57,442 nt of DNA, from the NCBI GenBank assembly GCA_002345025.1, contig DDUX01000126.1, positions 1-57,442 on the forward strand, in the 5' to 3' direction. Shown here piece by piece: positions 7,831 to 17,077 of the stretch; the stretch's first letter is position 1; every line of letters begins with the position of its first letter. The position numbers and the translations under genes are program-made. Source of the stretch: Candidatus Accumulibacter iunctus. Its GTDB lineage: Bacteria > Pseudomonadota > Gammaproteobacteria > Burkholderiales > Rhodocyclaceae. The notes beneath the pieces are model-generated. The model saw only the letters and a list, made by a program, of their open reading frames with translations, ran no database searches and was not told the origin of the DNA.

Positions 7831-8466
7831 ATGCTAAAGCGCCTGAATGCTGTAATCGGCGTTGTCCTTCGTTGGCTCGTCGCCGGTGTCGCCGCTGCCG
7901 TGGTGGCAGGTTGCGCGTCGTCCTTCCCGCCGGCGCCGGTGTCGGCCGCCTCGTCCGACTATCGCTACATCATTGGTCCTGGTGACAACGTCAATATCGT
8001 GGTCTGGCGCAATCCAGAACTCTCGATGTCGGTGCCCGTGCGTCCCGATGGTCTGATTGCCGGTCCGTTGATCGAGGACATGCAGGCGATGGGCAAAACG
8101 CCGACCGCGCTGGCGCGCGACATGGAAAAAGCGCTTGGCACCTTCATTCGTGATCCGATCGTCACCGTCATCGTCACCGGTTTTGTCGGAACCCAAGCCG
8201 AACAGATCAGGGTCATCGGCGAGGCCGCCAAGCCGCAGGCACTGCCCTATCGCCAGAACATGACGCTGCTTGACGTGATGATCGCCGTTGGCGGCCTGAC
8301 CGACTTTGCCGACGGCAACCGTGCAACGGTCCTGCGGGCGAATCCTGAGGGAGCGAGCCAGCAGTACGGCGTGCGCCTGACCGACTTGATCCGGCGCGGG
8401 GATGTCTCGGCGAACGTCGACATGAAACCCGGTGACGTGCTGATCATTCCGCAGAGCTGGTTCTGA
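7831..8466 (+). CDS. XrtA-associated polysaccharide export lipoprotein (Wza/EpsA-like)
   Basis: This is the outer-membrane export (auxiliary) protein of the exosortase A exopolysaccharide system, equivalent to Wza/BexD. The 211-residue product has a lipoprotein signal (hydrophobic residues about 9-26, lipobox VVAG before the cysteine in GCASS). A Poly_export domain follows from about residue 40 (YIIGPGDNVNIVVWRN), then a SLBB-type domain (RVIGEAAKPQALPY) and a C-terminal MKPGDVLIIP. The ATG at 7831 is chosen over a longer reading because GGAG lies 6 bases upstream and the lipoprotein signal starts there. It heads a collinear operon, and the adjacent promoter and terminator suggest this is where transcription is controlled. 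Confidence 0.92.
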   Translation: MLKRLNAVIGVVLRWLVAGVAAAVVAGCASSFPPAPVSAASSDYRYIIGPGDNVNIVVWRNPELSMSVPVRPDGLIAGPLIEDMQAMGKTPTALARDMEKALGTFIRDPIVTVIVTGFVGTQAEQIRVIGEAAKPQALPYRQNMTLLDVMIAVGGLTDFADGNRATVLRANPEGASQQYGVRLTDLIRRGDVSANVDMKPGDVLIIPQSWF

Positions 8467-8562
8467 TCCGCCGGCACTCGCCGGCTCCTGGTTCAGCCCT
8501 GCTCCCTGGCGCTCTCCTGGGTGGCGAGCGTCGCAACCGCTAACTGATAAAGTCTGAATCCG

Positions 8563-10122
8563 ATGGATGAACTGCTTCGACAGGCAATGACCGTCCTGCG
8601 CGGGATGTGGCAGCGCCGCTGGCTGGGGATCATTGTCGCCTGGATCGTGGGGATCGCCAGCGTCGTGGCGGTGATTGCCATCCCGGACAAGTATGAGGCG
8701 TCGGCCCGTGTCTATGTCGACACACAGTCGATCCTGCGGCCGCTGATGTCCGGTCTCGTGACTCAGCCCAACATCGACCAGCAGGTGATGATGCTGAGCC
8801 GGACCCTGATCACCCGACCCAACGTCGAGAAGCTGATCAGAATGGCTGATCTTGACCTGAAGGTCCAGTCGAGGTCGGAACGTGAAAGTCTCATCGAAGG
8901 ATTGATGGCGTCGCTGAAGATCAACAATACTTCGCGTGACAACATTTACACGATCACCTATCGCGACACCAACCCGGACAGCGCGAAGCGGGTCGTGCAG
9001 TCGCTGGTGTCGATCTTCGTCGAATCGAATCTCGGCGATGCGCGCAAGGACACCGAGTCGGCACGCAAGTTTCTTGACAAGGAGATCACGCAGTACGAGA
9101 AGAAGCTTGAAGAGGCAGAGGCGCGCCTGAAGGAGTTCAAGATGCGCAACATGGCGACCCAGAGTGCCGAGGGCAAGGACTACTTCGCGCGCATGAGCGC
9201 CGCCGGCGCACTGCTCGAGCAGAGCAAGCTCTCGCTGCGCGAGGCCGAGCAGTCGCGCGATACGCTCAAGCGGCACATTGTTGGCGATGAGCCTTCGCTG
9301 CTGCCGGATCCCTCGCAGGAATCGATTGCCGGTATCTCCGTCCCGGAGCTGGACGCGCGCATCGACGCCCTGCAGAAGAACCTCGATGGGCTGCTGCAGC
9401 GTTACACCGAGCAGCATCCCGATGTCGTCAGCACCCGCCGTCTGGTCAAGGAACTCGAGGACCAGAAGCGGGTGGAGGTCGCTGCCCGCCGCAAGGCTGC
9501 AGCGACCAATCCAGCGGCGTCACTGAGCGGCAATCCGGCGCAGCAGCAACTGAAGCTGACTCTCTCCGAGGCCGATGCGAATGTCGCCGCCCTGCGTACG
9601 CGCGTCGCCGAGTACCAGGCCCGCTACAATCGCTTGGCCGAGTCCGCGAAGATGATGCCGCAGATCGAAGCCGAGTTCGCACAGCTCAATCGCGACTACG
9701 AGATCAACAAGAAGAACTACGAACAGCTGGTGCAGAGAAGGGAGTCTGCCAGCATGGGCAGCGAGATGGAACGTGCTGCCGGCGTCGATTTCCGCCTGAT
9801 TGATCCACCGCGCGCTTCGCCGAAGCCGGTGGCTCCGAACCGGACCCTCTTCCTGCCATTGACCTTGCTGCTGGCACTGGGCGCCGGAATCGCCGCCACC
9901 TTTGCCGCAAGCCAGTTGCGCCCGGTCTTCTTCGATGCGCGGTCGTTGCGCGAGGCAAGTGGCATGCCGTTGCTCGGGACCGTGACGCTGCTGCTTGATG
10001 ACTCACGGAAGCAGCGCGAGAGGAAGGACATGCTGCGCTTTGCGGCAGCCTGCCTGACGCTGATTGGTGCCTATGGCGCCGGCCTTCTCGCCCTGTTTCT
10101 CATTTCCGTCCGTACTGCCTGA
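8563..10122 (+). CDS. XrtA-associated chain-length determinant protein (Wzz-like)
   Basis: This inner-membrane polysaccharide co-polymerase sets chain length and couples the polymerase to the export channel. The 519-residue protein has a Wzz domain at the N-terminus with a membrane span at about 20-41. A long periplasmic coiled-coil follows (roughly 165-240 and 330-400), then the family PxxP-type region near RLIDPPRASPKPVAPN. A second span lies at about 426-450 and a third near the C-terminus (about 491-515). The third span is characteristic of the exosortase-associated version. There is no kinase domain; that function is on the next gene, 9 bases downstream. Confidence 0.93.
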   Translation: MDELLRQAMTVLRGMWQRRWLGIIVAWIVGIASVVAVIAIPDKYEASARVYVDTQSILRPLMSGLVTQPNIDQQVMMLSRTLITRPNVEKLIRMADLDLKVQSRSERESLIEGLMASLKINNTSRDNIYTITYRDTNPDSAKRVVQSLVSIFVESNLGDARKDTESARKFLDKEITQYEKKLEEAEARLKEFKMRNMATQSAEGKDYFARMSAAGALLEQSKLSLREAEQSRDTLKRHIVGDEPSLLPDPSQESIAGISVPELDARIDALQKNLDGLLQRYTEQHPDVVSTRRLVKELEDQKRVEVAARRKAAATNPAASLSGNPAQQQLKLTLSEADANVAALRTRVAEYQARYNRLAESAKMMPQIEAEFAQLNRDYEINKKNYEQLVQRRESASMGSEMERAAGVDFRLIDPPRASPKPVAPNRTLFLPLTLLLALGAGIAATFAASQLRPVFFDARSLREASGMPLLGTVTLLLDDSRKQRERKDMLRFAAACLTLIGAYGAGLLALFLISVRTA

Positions 10123-10131
10123 GGAAAACCG

Positions 10132-11148
10132 ATGAGCCTCATTGAACAAGCGGCCAAACGTCTGGAGCAACTGCGCAAGGCAGGCGTTCACGTACATGGC
10201 TCGGCAGCGGACGGTGATTCGGCGTCGGCGGAAGCGAGTGCCGACAATCGAGGGCCGAGCGATGCCGTGTCGCCGCCGGCCTCGCCGTCCGCCACCACCG
10301 TCACCGCTCGTGCGGCCGCTGCGCCGACAACAGCCAGCGCCGCTGCGTCTGCCGCTGTCCCTGCTGCCGCGACGGCGCCCGCTGCGGCTGTGTCGCGCCG
10401 TGTCGAAATCGATCTGCAGGCGCTCGCGGCACGCGGCCTGATGAGTCCCGACGCCCCCCGTTCGCAACTGGCTGACCAGTTCCGTGTCATCAAGAGGCCG
10501 CTGATCGCCAATGCGATGGGCAAGGGGGTTGCTCCGGTGAAGCGCGGCAATCTGATCATGGTCACCAGCGCGCTATCGGGTGAGGGGAAGAGTTTCACGG
10601 CGATCAATCTGGCAATCAGCATCGCCATGGAGCTCGACAATACCGTCATGCTGGTCGACGCCGACGTTCCCAAACCGTCGGTGCTGAAGATGCTGGGAGT
10701 GCCACCGGCGCGTGGCCTGCTCGATGTGCTGACCGATCAGTCGGTGGAACTCTCACAGGTACTCCTGCGCACCAACGTCGAGAAGCTGAGCATTCTGCCA
10801 AGCGGTACCCAGCACGCGCGCGCAACCGAGCTCCTGGCCAGTGCGGCCATGGTGCAGATGCTCGACGAAATGGCCAGTCGCTATCCGGATCGGATCATCA
10901 TTTTCGATTCGCCGCCGCTTCTGATGACTACCGAGTCGCGGGTCCTGGCTGGCCACATGGGCCAGGTGGTCCTGGTGGTGAAGGCCGAAGGCACCGCCCG
11001 TAGCGACGTCAAACATGCTCTGATGACAATCGATGCGTGCCCGGTGAAGCTGATGTTGCTCAATCAGGCGCGGACAGTTTCACAGGACGGATATGGCTAC
11101 GGTTACGGCTACGGGTATGGCTATGGTTACGGTTCAGAAGGTGCTTGA
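10132..11148 (+). CDS. XrtA-associated tyrosine kinase (BY-kinase) with Gly-Tyr tail
   Basis: This cytoplasmic bacterial tyrosine kinase partners the chain-length protein; its autophosphorylation cycle regulates polymerisation. The 338-residue protein has an N-terminal helix, an Ala/Ser/Thr-rich linker (about 25-87) and then a P-loop kinase domain. Walker A is SGEGKS (149-154), Walker A' is MLVDADVP (173-180) and Walker B is IIIFDSPP (255-262). The C-terminus ends in a strict alternation of Gly and Tyr (seven tyrosines) before SEGA, the expected autophosphorylation cluster. The tail is encoded by a hexamer repeat. It is immediately downstream of the chain-length gene, and the next frame can start inside the repeat. 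Confidence 0.94.
   Translation: MSLIEQAAKRLEQLRKAGVHVHGSAADGDSASAEASADNRGPSDAVSPPASPSATTVTARAAAAPTTASAAASAAVPAAATAPAAAVSRRVEIDLQALAARGLMSPDAPRSQLADQFRVIKRPLIANAMGKGVAPVKRGNLIMVTSALSGEGKSFTAINLAISIAMELDNTVMLVDADVPKPSVLKMLGVPPARGLLDVLTDQSVELSQVLLRTNVEKLSILPSGTQHARATELLASAAMVQMLDEMASRYPDRIIIFDSPPLLMTTESRVLAGHMGQVVLVVKAEGTARSDVKHALMTIDACPVKLMLLNQARTVSQDGYGYGYGYGYGYGYGSEGA
11092..11133 (+). repeat. Seven tandem hexamers (TAYGGN) encoding the kinase Tyr-Gly tail
   Basis: The 42 bases consist of seven TA(T/C)GG(C/T/G) hexamers encoding Tyr-Gly repeats. Third positions vary between copies, so the tract is kept at the protein level and is less prone to slippage than a perfect repeat. The +1 frame through the same repeat contains three ATG codons that could start the next gene. 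Confidence 0.9.
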
Positions 11149-12748
11149 GACGGCTGCATGCGCTGCCGGAGGCGCGCCGCTTTCGCCGGCAGCGCCAGGC
11201 GGTCGCTTGCCCCGTGCAAGAAGCCGGAGTCGCGGCCAGCGGCAGCGACTCACATGCCTGCCGCTGGCGTGGGCATTGGTCGCGCTGGCGCCGCCGGCGC
11301 ACGCGGAGAACTGGGTCATCACGCCGAACCTCGCGATCGGCGAGACGCTGACCAACAACCTGTACCTGACATCGACCAACCGTACCAGTGATCTGGTGAC
11401 CTCGATCACGCCCGGTATCTCGGTCGATGGCAGGGGCGCGCGCGCGAGCCTGCGTCTGAACTACTCGATTTCGCAGAACATCTATGCGCGCGAGTCTTCA
11501 GAGAACAACCTGCAGCAGGCCTTGCTTGCCAGCGGGACGCTCGAGGCCGTTGAAGACTGGCTGTTCCTCGACGCCAACGCGACGATCTCGCAACAGTACA
11601 TCTCCGCTTTTGGCGCGGTCGCTCCGTCCAACGTCAACATCAACGAGAACCGCACCCAGACCTTCTACTACTCACTTTCCCCGTACATCCGCGGCCGTCT
11701 GCTGTCGTCCGCAGACTACACGCTGCGTTACACGGTCAGCGGAACCAATCCAGACTCGTCGGCGGTGTCCAACACGACCATGAGTCAGTGGCTCGGGCGA
11801 ATCAACGGCAATACTCGCTGGAGCGCGCTCAACTGGGCGATCGACTACAGCAGCAACAGCGCCAACTACGATGTCGGGCGTGACCGTGAGGACACACGCT
11901 ACGGTCTGACGCTGTCGTACCGTTTCAATCCCGAGCTGCAGGTTTCGGCGATCTTCGGACGAGAAAGGACGAACCTCGTCAGCCTGCAGGACGAGACCAA
12001 CAACGATTCCGGTTTCGGTCTGCTGTGGACGCCAAGCCCACGGACAAAGCTCGACGGACGGGTGACACGGCGCTTCTTCGGCGACGGGTACAACGTTGCC
12101 TTCAGTCATCGCATGCCGCTGTCGGCGTTTTCCTATACCGCCAGCCGGGATGTTTCCTATCAGCCGGCCGGGGTCACGAATACCGGCCAGGGGAGCAACT
12201 TCGACGCTTTCTACGGGATCGTCGCGGCGAACAATCCCGGTCTTGCTCCGGACGCGATCAGGGCACAGGTCAACCAGATCCTGCAGGGCAGGGGTGTCCC
12301 GACCGACGGCTCGGTAGTCAACGGCTACCTGACCAATCGGCCAAGTCTGCAGACGTTGCAACAGATTTCCTATGCGCTCCTGGGTGTGCGCAACACGCTG
12401 ACCTTCAATGCGAGCGAGAGCCAGCAGCAACCGCTGGGCGTGGTCAGTGGCCTGACCGACGACTACTCACTGGCCAACGAAGTGACACAGCGCGGCTTCG
12501 GGGTCATCTGGGGTCATCAGCTCACCGGGCTGTCGTCGCTGTCGCTGTCGCTCAACCAGCAGCGCAGCCTGGCGAAAGGAAGCGGTTCTGTGGACTCGAA
12601 AACCCAAGGGGCTTACCTCCTGTTCACCACTTCGCTCGGACCCAAGACGAATGCAAACGTCGGGGCGAGACACGTGATTTCTGATGGCGGCGTCAACGCA
12701 GACTATACCGAGAGCGCCCTGACTGCCTCGCTGTCACACAGCTTCTGA
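11093..12748 (+). CDS. XrtA-associated outer-membrane beta-barrel protein
   Basis: The product resembles the exosortase-system outer-membrane protein family (TIGR03016 type). These are large beta-barrels always near XrtA and presumed to aid polysaccharide passage; the exact role is unknown. The mature part starts after a hydrophobic stretch ending PPAHA-ENW and contains many alternating aromatic strands, ending in LSHSF with the C-terminal phenylalanine typical of BAM substrates. The start is uncertain. ATG codons at 11093, 11117 and 11123 lie inside the kinase gene and would give an implausibly long basic leader. TTG at 11207 would give an ideal 33-residue signal peptide but has only a weak ribosome site. 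The longest reading is listed. Confidence 0.85.
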   Translation: MATVTATGMAMVTVQKVLETAACAAGGAPLSPAAPGGRLPRARSRSRGQRQRLTCLPLAWALVALAPPAHAENWVITPNLAIGETLTNNLYLTSTNRTSDLVTSITPGISVDGRGARASLRLNYSISQNIYARESSENNLQQALLASGTLEAVEDWLFLDANATISQQYISAFGAVAPSNVNINENRTQTFYYSLSPYIRGRLLSSADYTLRYTVSGTNPDSSAVSNTTMSQWLGRINGNTRWSALNWAIDYSSNSANYDVGRDREDTRYGLTLSYRFNPELQVSAIFGRERTNLVSLQDETNNDSGFGLLWTPSPRTKLDGRVTRRFFGDGYNVAFSHRMPLSAFSYTASRDVSYQPAGVTNTGQGSNFDAFYGIVAANNPGLAPDAIRAQVNQILQGRGVPTDGSVVNGYLTNRPSLQTLQQISYALLGVRNTLTFNASESQQQPLGVVSGLTDDYSLANEVTQRGFGVIWGHQLTGLSSLSLSLNQQRSLAKGSGSVDSKTQGAYLLFTTSLGPKTNANVGARHVISDGGVNADYTESALTASLSHSF

Positions 12749-12757
12749 TTGGCCTGC

Positions 12758-13852
12758 ATGTACGAATCCTTCTATGGCTTGAGCAGCAAGCCGTTCCAGC
12801 TCAACCCGGACCCTTCTTTCTATTTCGCCAGCAAGCAGCATCGGCGCGCGATGGCCTATCTCGAGTATGGTCTCAATCAGAACGAGGGGTTCATCGTCGT
12901 CACCGGTGAGGTCGGCGCGGGCAAGACGACGATCGTTCGTGGCCTGCTGAATGAGCTTGACGCCGAGAAGGTGGTTGCCGCCCAGCTGGTGAGCACGCAG
13001 CTCGACGCCGAGGACACCTTGCGCATGGTGGCCGCTGCTTTTGGTGTCGGTGGCAGGAACCTGGGCAAGTCGGAGACTCTGCTGGCCCTCGAGGCGTTTC
13101 TCGTCGATGTCACTCGGCAGGGCAAGCGCTGCCTGCTGATCGTCGATGAGGCGCAGAACCTGACGCCGCGTGCGGTTGAGGAACTGCGCATGCTGTCGAA
13201 CTTTCAGTTCGGTACGCAGGCCCTGCTGCAGAGCTTCCTCATCGGCCAGCCGGAGTTTCGCAGGATCATGCAGAGTCCGCAGATGCAGCAGCTGCGGCAG
13301 CGCGTGATCGCTGCCTGCCACATCGGTCCAATGGACCAGGATGAGACTCAGGCCTACATCGAGCATCGTCTGAAGTGCGCCGGCTCGAAGGGGTCGCCAC
13401 GCTTCGACGCCGGCGCCTTCGAAGCCCTTTTCGAAGCCAGCGGTGGCGTTCCGCGGCGCATCAATGCCCACTGCGACCGCCTGCTGCTGGCCGGTTTCCT
13501 CAATGGCAAGAGCGAGTTTACGCGCAGCGATGTCGAGGAAGTGGCGCGAGAACTGCGTGAGGAGACGCAGGCGACTGCACCGGCTGCAGTGGCCGGCGGC
13601 GTCGACGCTGCGCAATCGGCGGCGCATCCGCAACTGACCGACAGCGGCATTCTCGACATCGACCTGTCGCGCGTCGCGCTGGACGGCAGCACCGCAGATC
13701 AGGCTGCACGCGTCATCGCCGACCTGAAGAGCGGCCAATCGGAGCAGCGGCTGATTCGCATTGAGCGCAGCATGTTCCGCCTTGAGCGGAACAACGCAGC
13801 GATCCTTTCGCTGCTGCAGCAGCTGGTCGATGCGGTCCGGGTCAAACAGTGA
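12758..13852 (+). CDS. XrtA-associated ATPase (ExeA-like AAA)
   Basis: This AAA ATPase of the exosortase-locus family (TIGR03015 type) resembles ExeA/GspA. The 364-residue protein begins MYESFYGLSSKPF, has Walker A GEVGAGKTT (50-58) and Walker B LLIVDEAQ (126-133), then a helical lid domain with a sensor-type GGVPRRI motif. The C-terminal 100 residues are a linker ending in a probable coiled-coil (RIERSMFRLERNNAAIL). The ATG at 12758 is preferred over the TTG at 12749 because the family begins with this MYE segment. Its partner is unknown. The ExeA analogy suggests peptidoglycan- or envelope-linked assembly, which is inference. Confidence 0.92.
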   Translation: MYESFYGLSSKPFQLNPDPSFYFASKQHRRAMAYLEYGLNQNEGFIVVTGEVGAGKTTIVRGLLNELDAEKVVAAQLVSTQLDAEDTLRMVAAAFGVGGRNLGKSETLLALEAFLVDVTRQGKRCLLIVDEAQNLTPRAVEELRMLSNFQFGTQALLQSFLIGQPEFRRIMQSPQMQQLRQRVIAACHIGPMDQDETQAYIEHRLKCAGSKGSPRFDAGAFEALFEASGGVPRRINAHCDRLLLAGFLNGKSEFTRSDVEEVARELREETQATAPAAVAGGVDAAQSAAHPQLTDSGILDIDLSRVALDGSTADQAARVIADLKSGQSEQRLIRIERSMFRLERNNAAILSLLQQLVDAVRVKQ

Positions 13853-13858
13853 AAGGAC

Positions 13859-15034
13859 ATGATCTTGGTCGATGAAACATGGCCAGCAGGGCTGGGGTCG
13901 GTAATCTGCGTCGTTGGTGCGCGGCCGAACTTCATGAAGATGGCACCCATCCTGCGCGCCTTCGCTGCCCATCGGCCGCCGCTGCCGGCGTTGCTCGTTC
14001 ATACCGGCCAGCATTACGACCGCGAGATGAACGATCGCCTGTTCGACGATTTGCGACTGCCGCACCCCGACATCAACCTCGAAGTCGGTTCCGGAACGCA
14101 CGCGGTGCAGACGGCGGAGGTCATGCGTCGCTTCGAACCGGTGCTCGACGCACAGCGGCCGGCCTGCGTGCTGGTCGTCGGTGACGTCAATTCGACGCTT
14201 GCATGTGCCCTCGTGTGCGCCAAGAAGGATGTGCCGGTGGTGCACGTCGAGGCCGGCCTGCGCAGTCACGATCGCCGCATGCCGGAAGAGATCAACCGTC
14301 TTCTGACCGACCAGATTGCCGATCGGCTCTACACCACCGAGCGAGGTGCACACGCGAATCTGGCGCGTGAAGGGGTCGCCGCCGAGCGCATCTGTTTCGT
14401 CGGCAACGTCATGATCGATTCCCTGCTGGCAAACAGTGAGTTGGCGCCGGCTGCGACGAGGACGCTGGAACTGGCCGGTGTCGCTCCACAGGTCGTCGAT
14501 GGCGAACAGGGTTACGCGGTCGTGACGCTGCATCGGCCGTCCAACGTCGATCGGCCGGAGTCGCTGCGACCGCTGTTGAGCGTACTGCGCGAGGTTTCGG
14601 AGAAGCTGCCACTGATCTTCGCCATGCACCCGCGGACGCGTGCCAACATGGAGCGCTTCGGTCTGCAGGACCTGTTGCGCAGCTCGCGCATCGTTCTCCT
14701 GCCGCCACAGGGTTATCTCGAGATGCTCGGCCTGCTGCAGGGGGCACGGCTCGTTCTCTCGGATTCCGGTGGTCTGCAGGAGGAAAGCACTGCGCTAGGT
14801 GTGCCCTGCCTGACGATACGCGAAAACACCGAGCGACCGATCACCGTCGACCAGGGAACCAATACGCTTGTGGGCAGCAACCCTGCAGCCATCCGCCGCG
14901 GCGTCGACGAGATCCTCGCGGGCGCCGGAAAGACCGGGCGGATTCCCGAGTTCTGGGACGGCCGGGCGGCGGAGCGAATCGCTGGCGACCTCGCCGCGTG
15001 GCTGCTTGCGCGGCATGCGCAGGCTTCGTCCTAG
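13859..15034 (+). CDS. wecB: UDP-N-acetylglucosamine 2-epimerase (non-hydrolysing)
   Basis: The enzyme interconverts UDP-GlcNAc and UDP-ManNAc, supplying ManNAc-type units for the polymer. The 391-residue protein carries the expected motifs: VGARPNFMKMAPI near the N-terminus, HTGQHYD, VVGDVNST, VHVEAGLRSHDRRMPEE with the conserved acidic and basic residues, TLHRPSNVD and SDSGGLQEES in the C-terminal UDP-binding half. The ATG at 13859 has its purine-rich site (AAAGGA) only one base away. The TTG at 13865 would be better spaced, so the true protein may be two residues shorter. No UDP-ManNAc dehydrogenase (WecC) is seen; the only sugar dehydrogenase in the cluster is AlgD-like. Confidence 0.94.
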   Translation: MILVDETWPAGLGSVICVVGARPNFMKMAPILRAFAAHRPPLPALLVHTGQHYDREMNDRLFDDLRLPHPDINLEVGSGTHAVQTAEVMRRFEPVLDAQRPACVLVVGDVNSTLACALVCAKKDVPVVHVEAGLRSHDRRMPEEINRLLTDQIADRLYTTERGAHANLAREGVAAERICFVGNVMIDSLLANSELAPAATRTLELAGVAPQVVDGEQGYAVVTLHRPSNVDRPESLRPLLSVLREVSEKLPLIFAMHPRTRANMERFGLQDLLRSSRIVLLPPQGYLEMLGLLQGARLVLSDSGGLQEESTALGVPCLTIRENTERPITVDQGTNTLVGSNPAAIRRGVDEILAGAGKTGRIPEFWDGRAAERIAGDLAAWLLARHAQASS

Positions 15035-15051
15035 GCGGCGTGGTGCGCGAG

Positions 15052-15912
15052 ATGCCTGGCGAGCCGATCACCAACGCCCTGACGATCGATGTCGAGGACT
15101 ATTTCCAGGTATCGGCACTGGCGCCGTACATTCCGCGGGACGAGTGGCCGCAGCGCTCCTGCCGGGTCGAACGCAACGTCGAGCGGATTCTGCTGATGCT
15201 CGACGAACGGCGGGTCCGGGCGACTTTCTTCACCCTCGGCTGGATCGCCGAGCGCTATCCGCAGCTCGTCCGGCGCATCGCCGATGGCGGGCATGAAGTC
15301 GCCAGTCACGGCTTCGGTCACCAGCGAGCCAGCGATCTCAGCAAGACCGAGTTTTCCGCCGACATCCGCCGTGCCAAGTTGCTCCTCGAGGACATCTCCG
15401 GTCAGCAGGTCAGAGGCTATCGGGCGCCGAGCTTCTCGATCGGAGCAGGCAACCTGTGGGCCTTCGATTGCCTGGCCGAGGCAGGCCATCAGTACAGTTC
15501 CAGCATCTATCCGATCCGCCACGACCACTACGGCATGCCGGACGCGCCGCGTTTCGCGCATCGCGTGTGCGATGGTCTGCTCGAACTGCCGGTGACTACC
15601 GCGCGCTTCCTGGATCGCAACTGGCCAGCCAGCGGAGGCGGCTACTTCCGGTTGCTGCCGTACGCGCTGTCGCGCTGGCTATTGCGGCAGGTCAACGAGC
15701 GCGATCGGCAGCCGGTGATCTTTTACTTCCATCCCTGGGAAATCGACGCCGGGCAGCCGCGAATCCCGGGCATCAGTGCCAAGACACGCTTTCGCCACTA
15801 CGTGAACCTGCACCGCACCGAGGGACGTCTGCGGCGATTGCTGGCGGATTTCCGCTGGGGTCGCATGGACGAGGTGTTTCTCGGCACCAGTGGGAGTGGA
15901 GCACGCGGATGA
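15052..15912 (+). CDS. XrtA-associated polysaccharide deacetylase (DUF3473 type)
   Basis: This NodB-fold deacetylase belongs to the exosortase-locus family (TIGR03006 type) and probably N- or O-deacetylates the growing polymer. The 286-residue protein starts the catalytic domain with LTIDVEDYFQV, providing the catalytic and metal aspartates. It carries a metal-histidine motif in ASHGFGHQ and the arginine motif RGYRAPSFSI. The C-terminal DUF3473 part includes FYFHPWEID and RFRHYVNLHRT. The ATG at 15052 is chosen; two in-frame GTG codons at 15040 and 15043 are possible. The stop overlaps the next gene's ATG (ATGA). No signal peptide is visible. Confidence 0.93.
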   Translation: MPGEPITNALTIDVEDYFQVSALAPYIPRDEWPQRSCRVERNVERILLMLDERRVRATFFTLGWIAERYPQLVRRIADGGHEVASHGFGHQRASDLSKTEFSADIRRAKLLLEDISGQQVRGYRAPSFSIGAGNLWAFDCLAEAGHQYSSSIYPIRHDHYGMPDAPRFAHRVCDGLLELPVTTARFLDRNWPASGGGYFRLLPYALSRWLLRQVNERDRQPVIFYFHPWEIDAGQPRIPGISAKTRFRHYVNLHRTEGRLRRLLADFRWGRMDEVFLGTSGSGARG

Positions 15913-16994
15913 GGACGAGCAGCGAGGAAGTCTCACGGGTCGCCGCCGCGACAGCTCCGCTCGTGGTCAGAAGCCTGCAGGTCGGCGATGCGGCAGCCGT
16001 CGCGCGCTGGGAGGCGTTTGTCCACCAGTGTCCGCAGGCGACGTTCTTTCATCGAGCCGGCTGGCAGCGAATCGTCAGCGAGGTATTCCGCCATCGGACG
16101 CACTTCCTTTATGCCGAGCGTGCCGGGCAACTCGAGGGAGTCCTGCCGCTGGCACAGGTGAAGAGCCTGCTCTTCGGCAACGCATTGGTGTCGCTGCCCT
16201 TTGCCGTCTACGGCGGTGTCGCTGCCAGCACCCCGCAGGCGGCTGATCTTCTCGAAGACGAGGCGCAAGCGATCGCCCGGCGCCTCGGGGTCGACCATCT
16301 GGAACTGCGCAATCTCCGCCAGCGTCATCCGGAGTGGCCGCAGCAGGACCTGTACGTCAGATTTCGGCGGGCGATTGCCGCTGAACCGGAAGCCAACATG
16401 CTTGCGATCCCGCGCAAGCAGCGCGCGATGGTACGCAAGGGAATCAAGAACGGTCTGCGCAGCGAGATCGATTCCGACAGCCGGCGCTTCTTTGCGCTCT
16501 ACGCCGACAATGTCCATCGCCATGGCACGCCAGCCCTGTCGCGGCGCTATTTCGACCAGCTGCTGCAGGTTTTCGCCGGCAGCTGCGACATCATGACCGT
16601 GGTCGACGAAACGGGACGTCCATTGAGCAGTGTCCTGAGCTTCTACTTCCGCGATGAGGTCCTGCCCTACTACGCCGGCGACGAGCTGTCGGCCCGTGAG
16701 CTGGCGGCCAACGACTTCAAGTACTGGGAATTGTTGCGCCGCTCGTGCGAGCGCGGCCTGAAGGTTTTCGACTACGGGCGGAGCAAGCGGGATACCGGTT
16801 CCTACTCCTTCAAGAAGAACTGGGGATTCGAGCCTGAGCCGCTGTTCTATGAGTACTGCCTTTATCGGCGCGAAACGGTGCCGCAGAACAACCCGGCGAA
16901 CGCCAAGTACCGTTTGCTGATCAATACCTGGCAGCGAATGCCGCTTGGTCTGGCCAATTGGCTCGGGCCATTCGTCGTTCGCAGTCTCGGCTGA
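15909..16994 (+). CDS. XrtA-associated FemAB-like acyl/aminoacyl transferase
   Basis: This 361-residue protein is of the FemAB-related exosortase family (TIGR03019 type), with two GNAT-like folds. FemX/FemAB enzymes add amino acids to peptidoglycan precursors from aminoacyl-tRNA; exosortase-locus members are presumed to add an acyl or aminoacyl group to the glycan, but no substrate is known. Family-like segments include QATFFHRAGWQ near the start, LRQRHPEWP in the middle and FDYGRSKRDTGSYSFKKNWG near residue 300, then EPLFYEYCL. The start overlaps the deacetylase stop, and longer in-frame readings lie wholly inside that gene and are rejected. An 83-base spacer without clear signals precedes the exosortase. 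Confidence 0.9.
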   Translation: MRTSSEEVSRVAAATAPLVVRSLQVGDAAAVARWEAFVHQCPQATFFHRAGWQRIVSEVFRHRTHFLYAERAGQLEGVLPLAQVKSLLFGNALVSLPFAVYGGVAASTPQAADLLEDEAQAIARRLGVDHLELRNLRQRHPEWPQQDLYVRFRRAIAAEPEANMLAIPRKQRAMVRKGIKNGLRSEIDSDSRRFFALYADNVHRHGTPALSRRYFDQLLQVFAGSCDIMTVVDETGRPLSSVLSFYFRDEVLPYYAGDELSARELAANDFKYWELLRRSCERGLKVFDYGRSKRDTGSYSFKKNWGFEPEPLFYEYCLYRRETVPQNNPANAKYRLLINTWQRMPLGLANWLGPFVVRSLG

Positions 16995-17077
16995 GCGAGC
17001 CCGGGCGTGTTCCGCTACTGCTCCTCGTCCCAGGTGGTCATTTCCTCTCTGCCATCCATGCCTGCTGAAAGTCTCGA

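Noticed and set aside
7834..9417. 527-codon minus-strand frame opposite the export and chain-length genes
   Set aside because: Histidine- and arginine-rich antisense reading of known genes; no start site or domain.
12734..14629. 631-codon minus-strand frame across the ATPase and wecB genes
   Set aside because: Low-complexity composition, no family similarity and fully overlapped by well-supported + strand genes.
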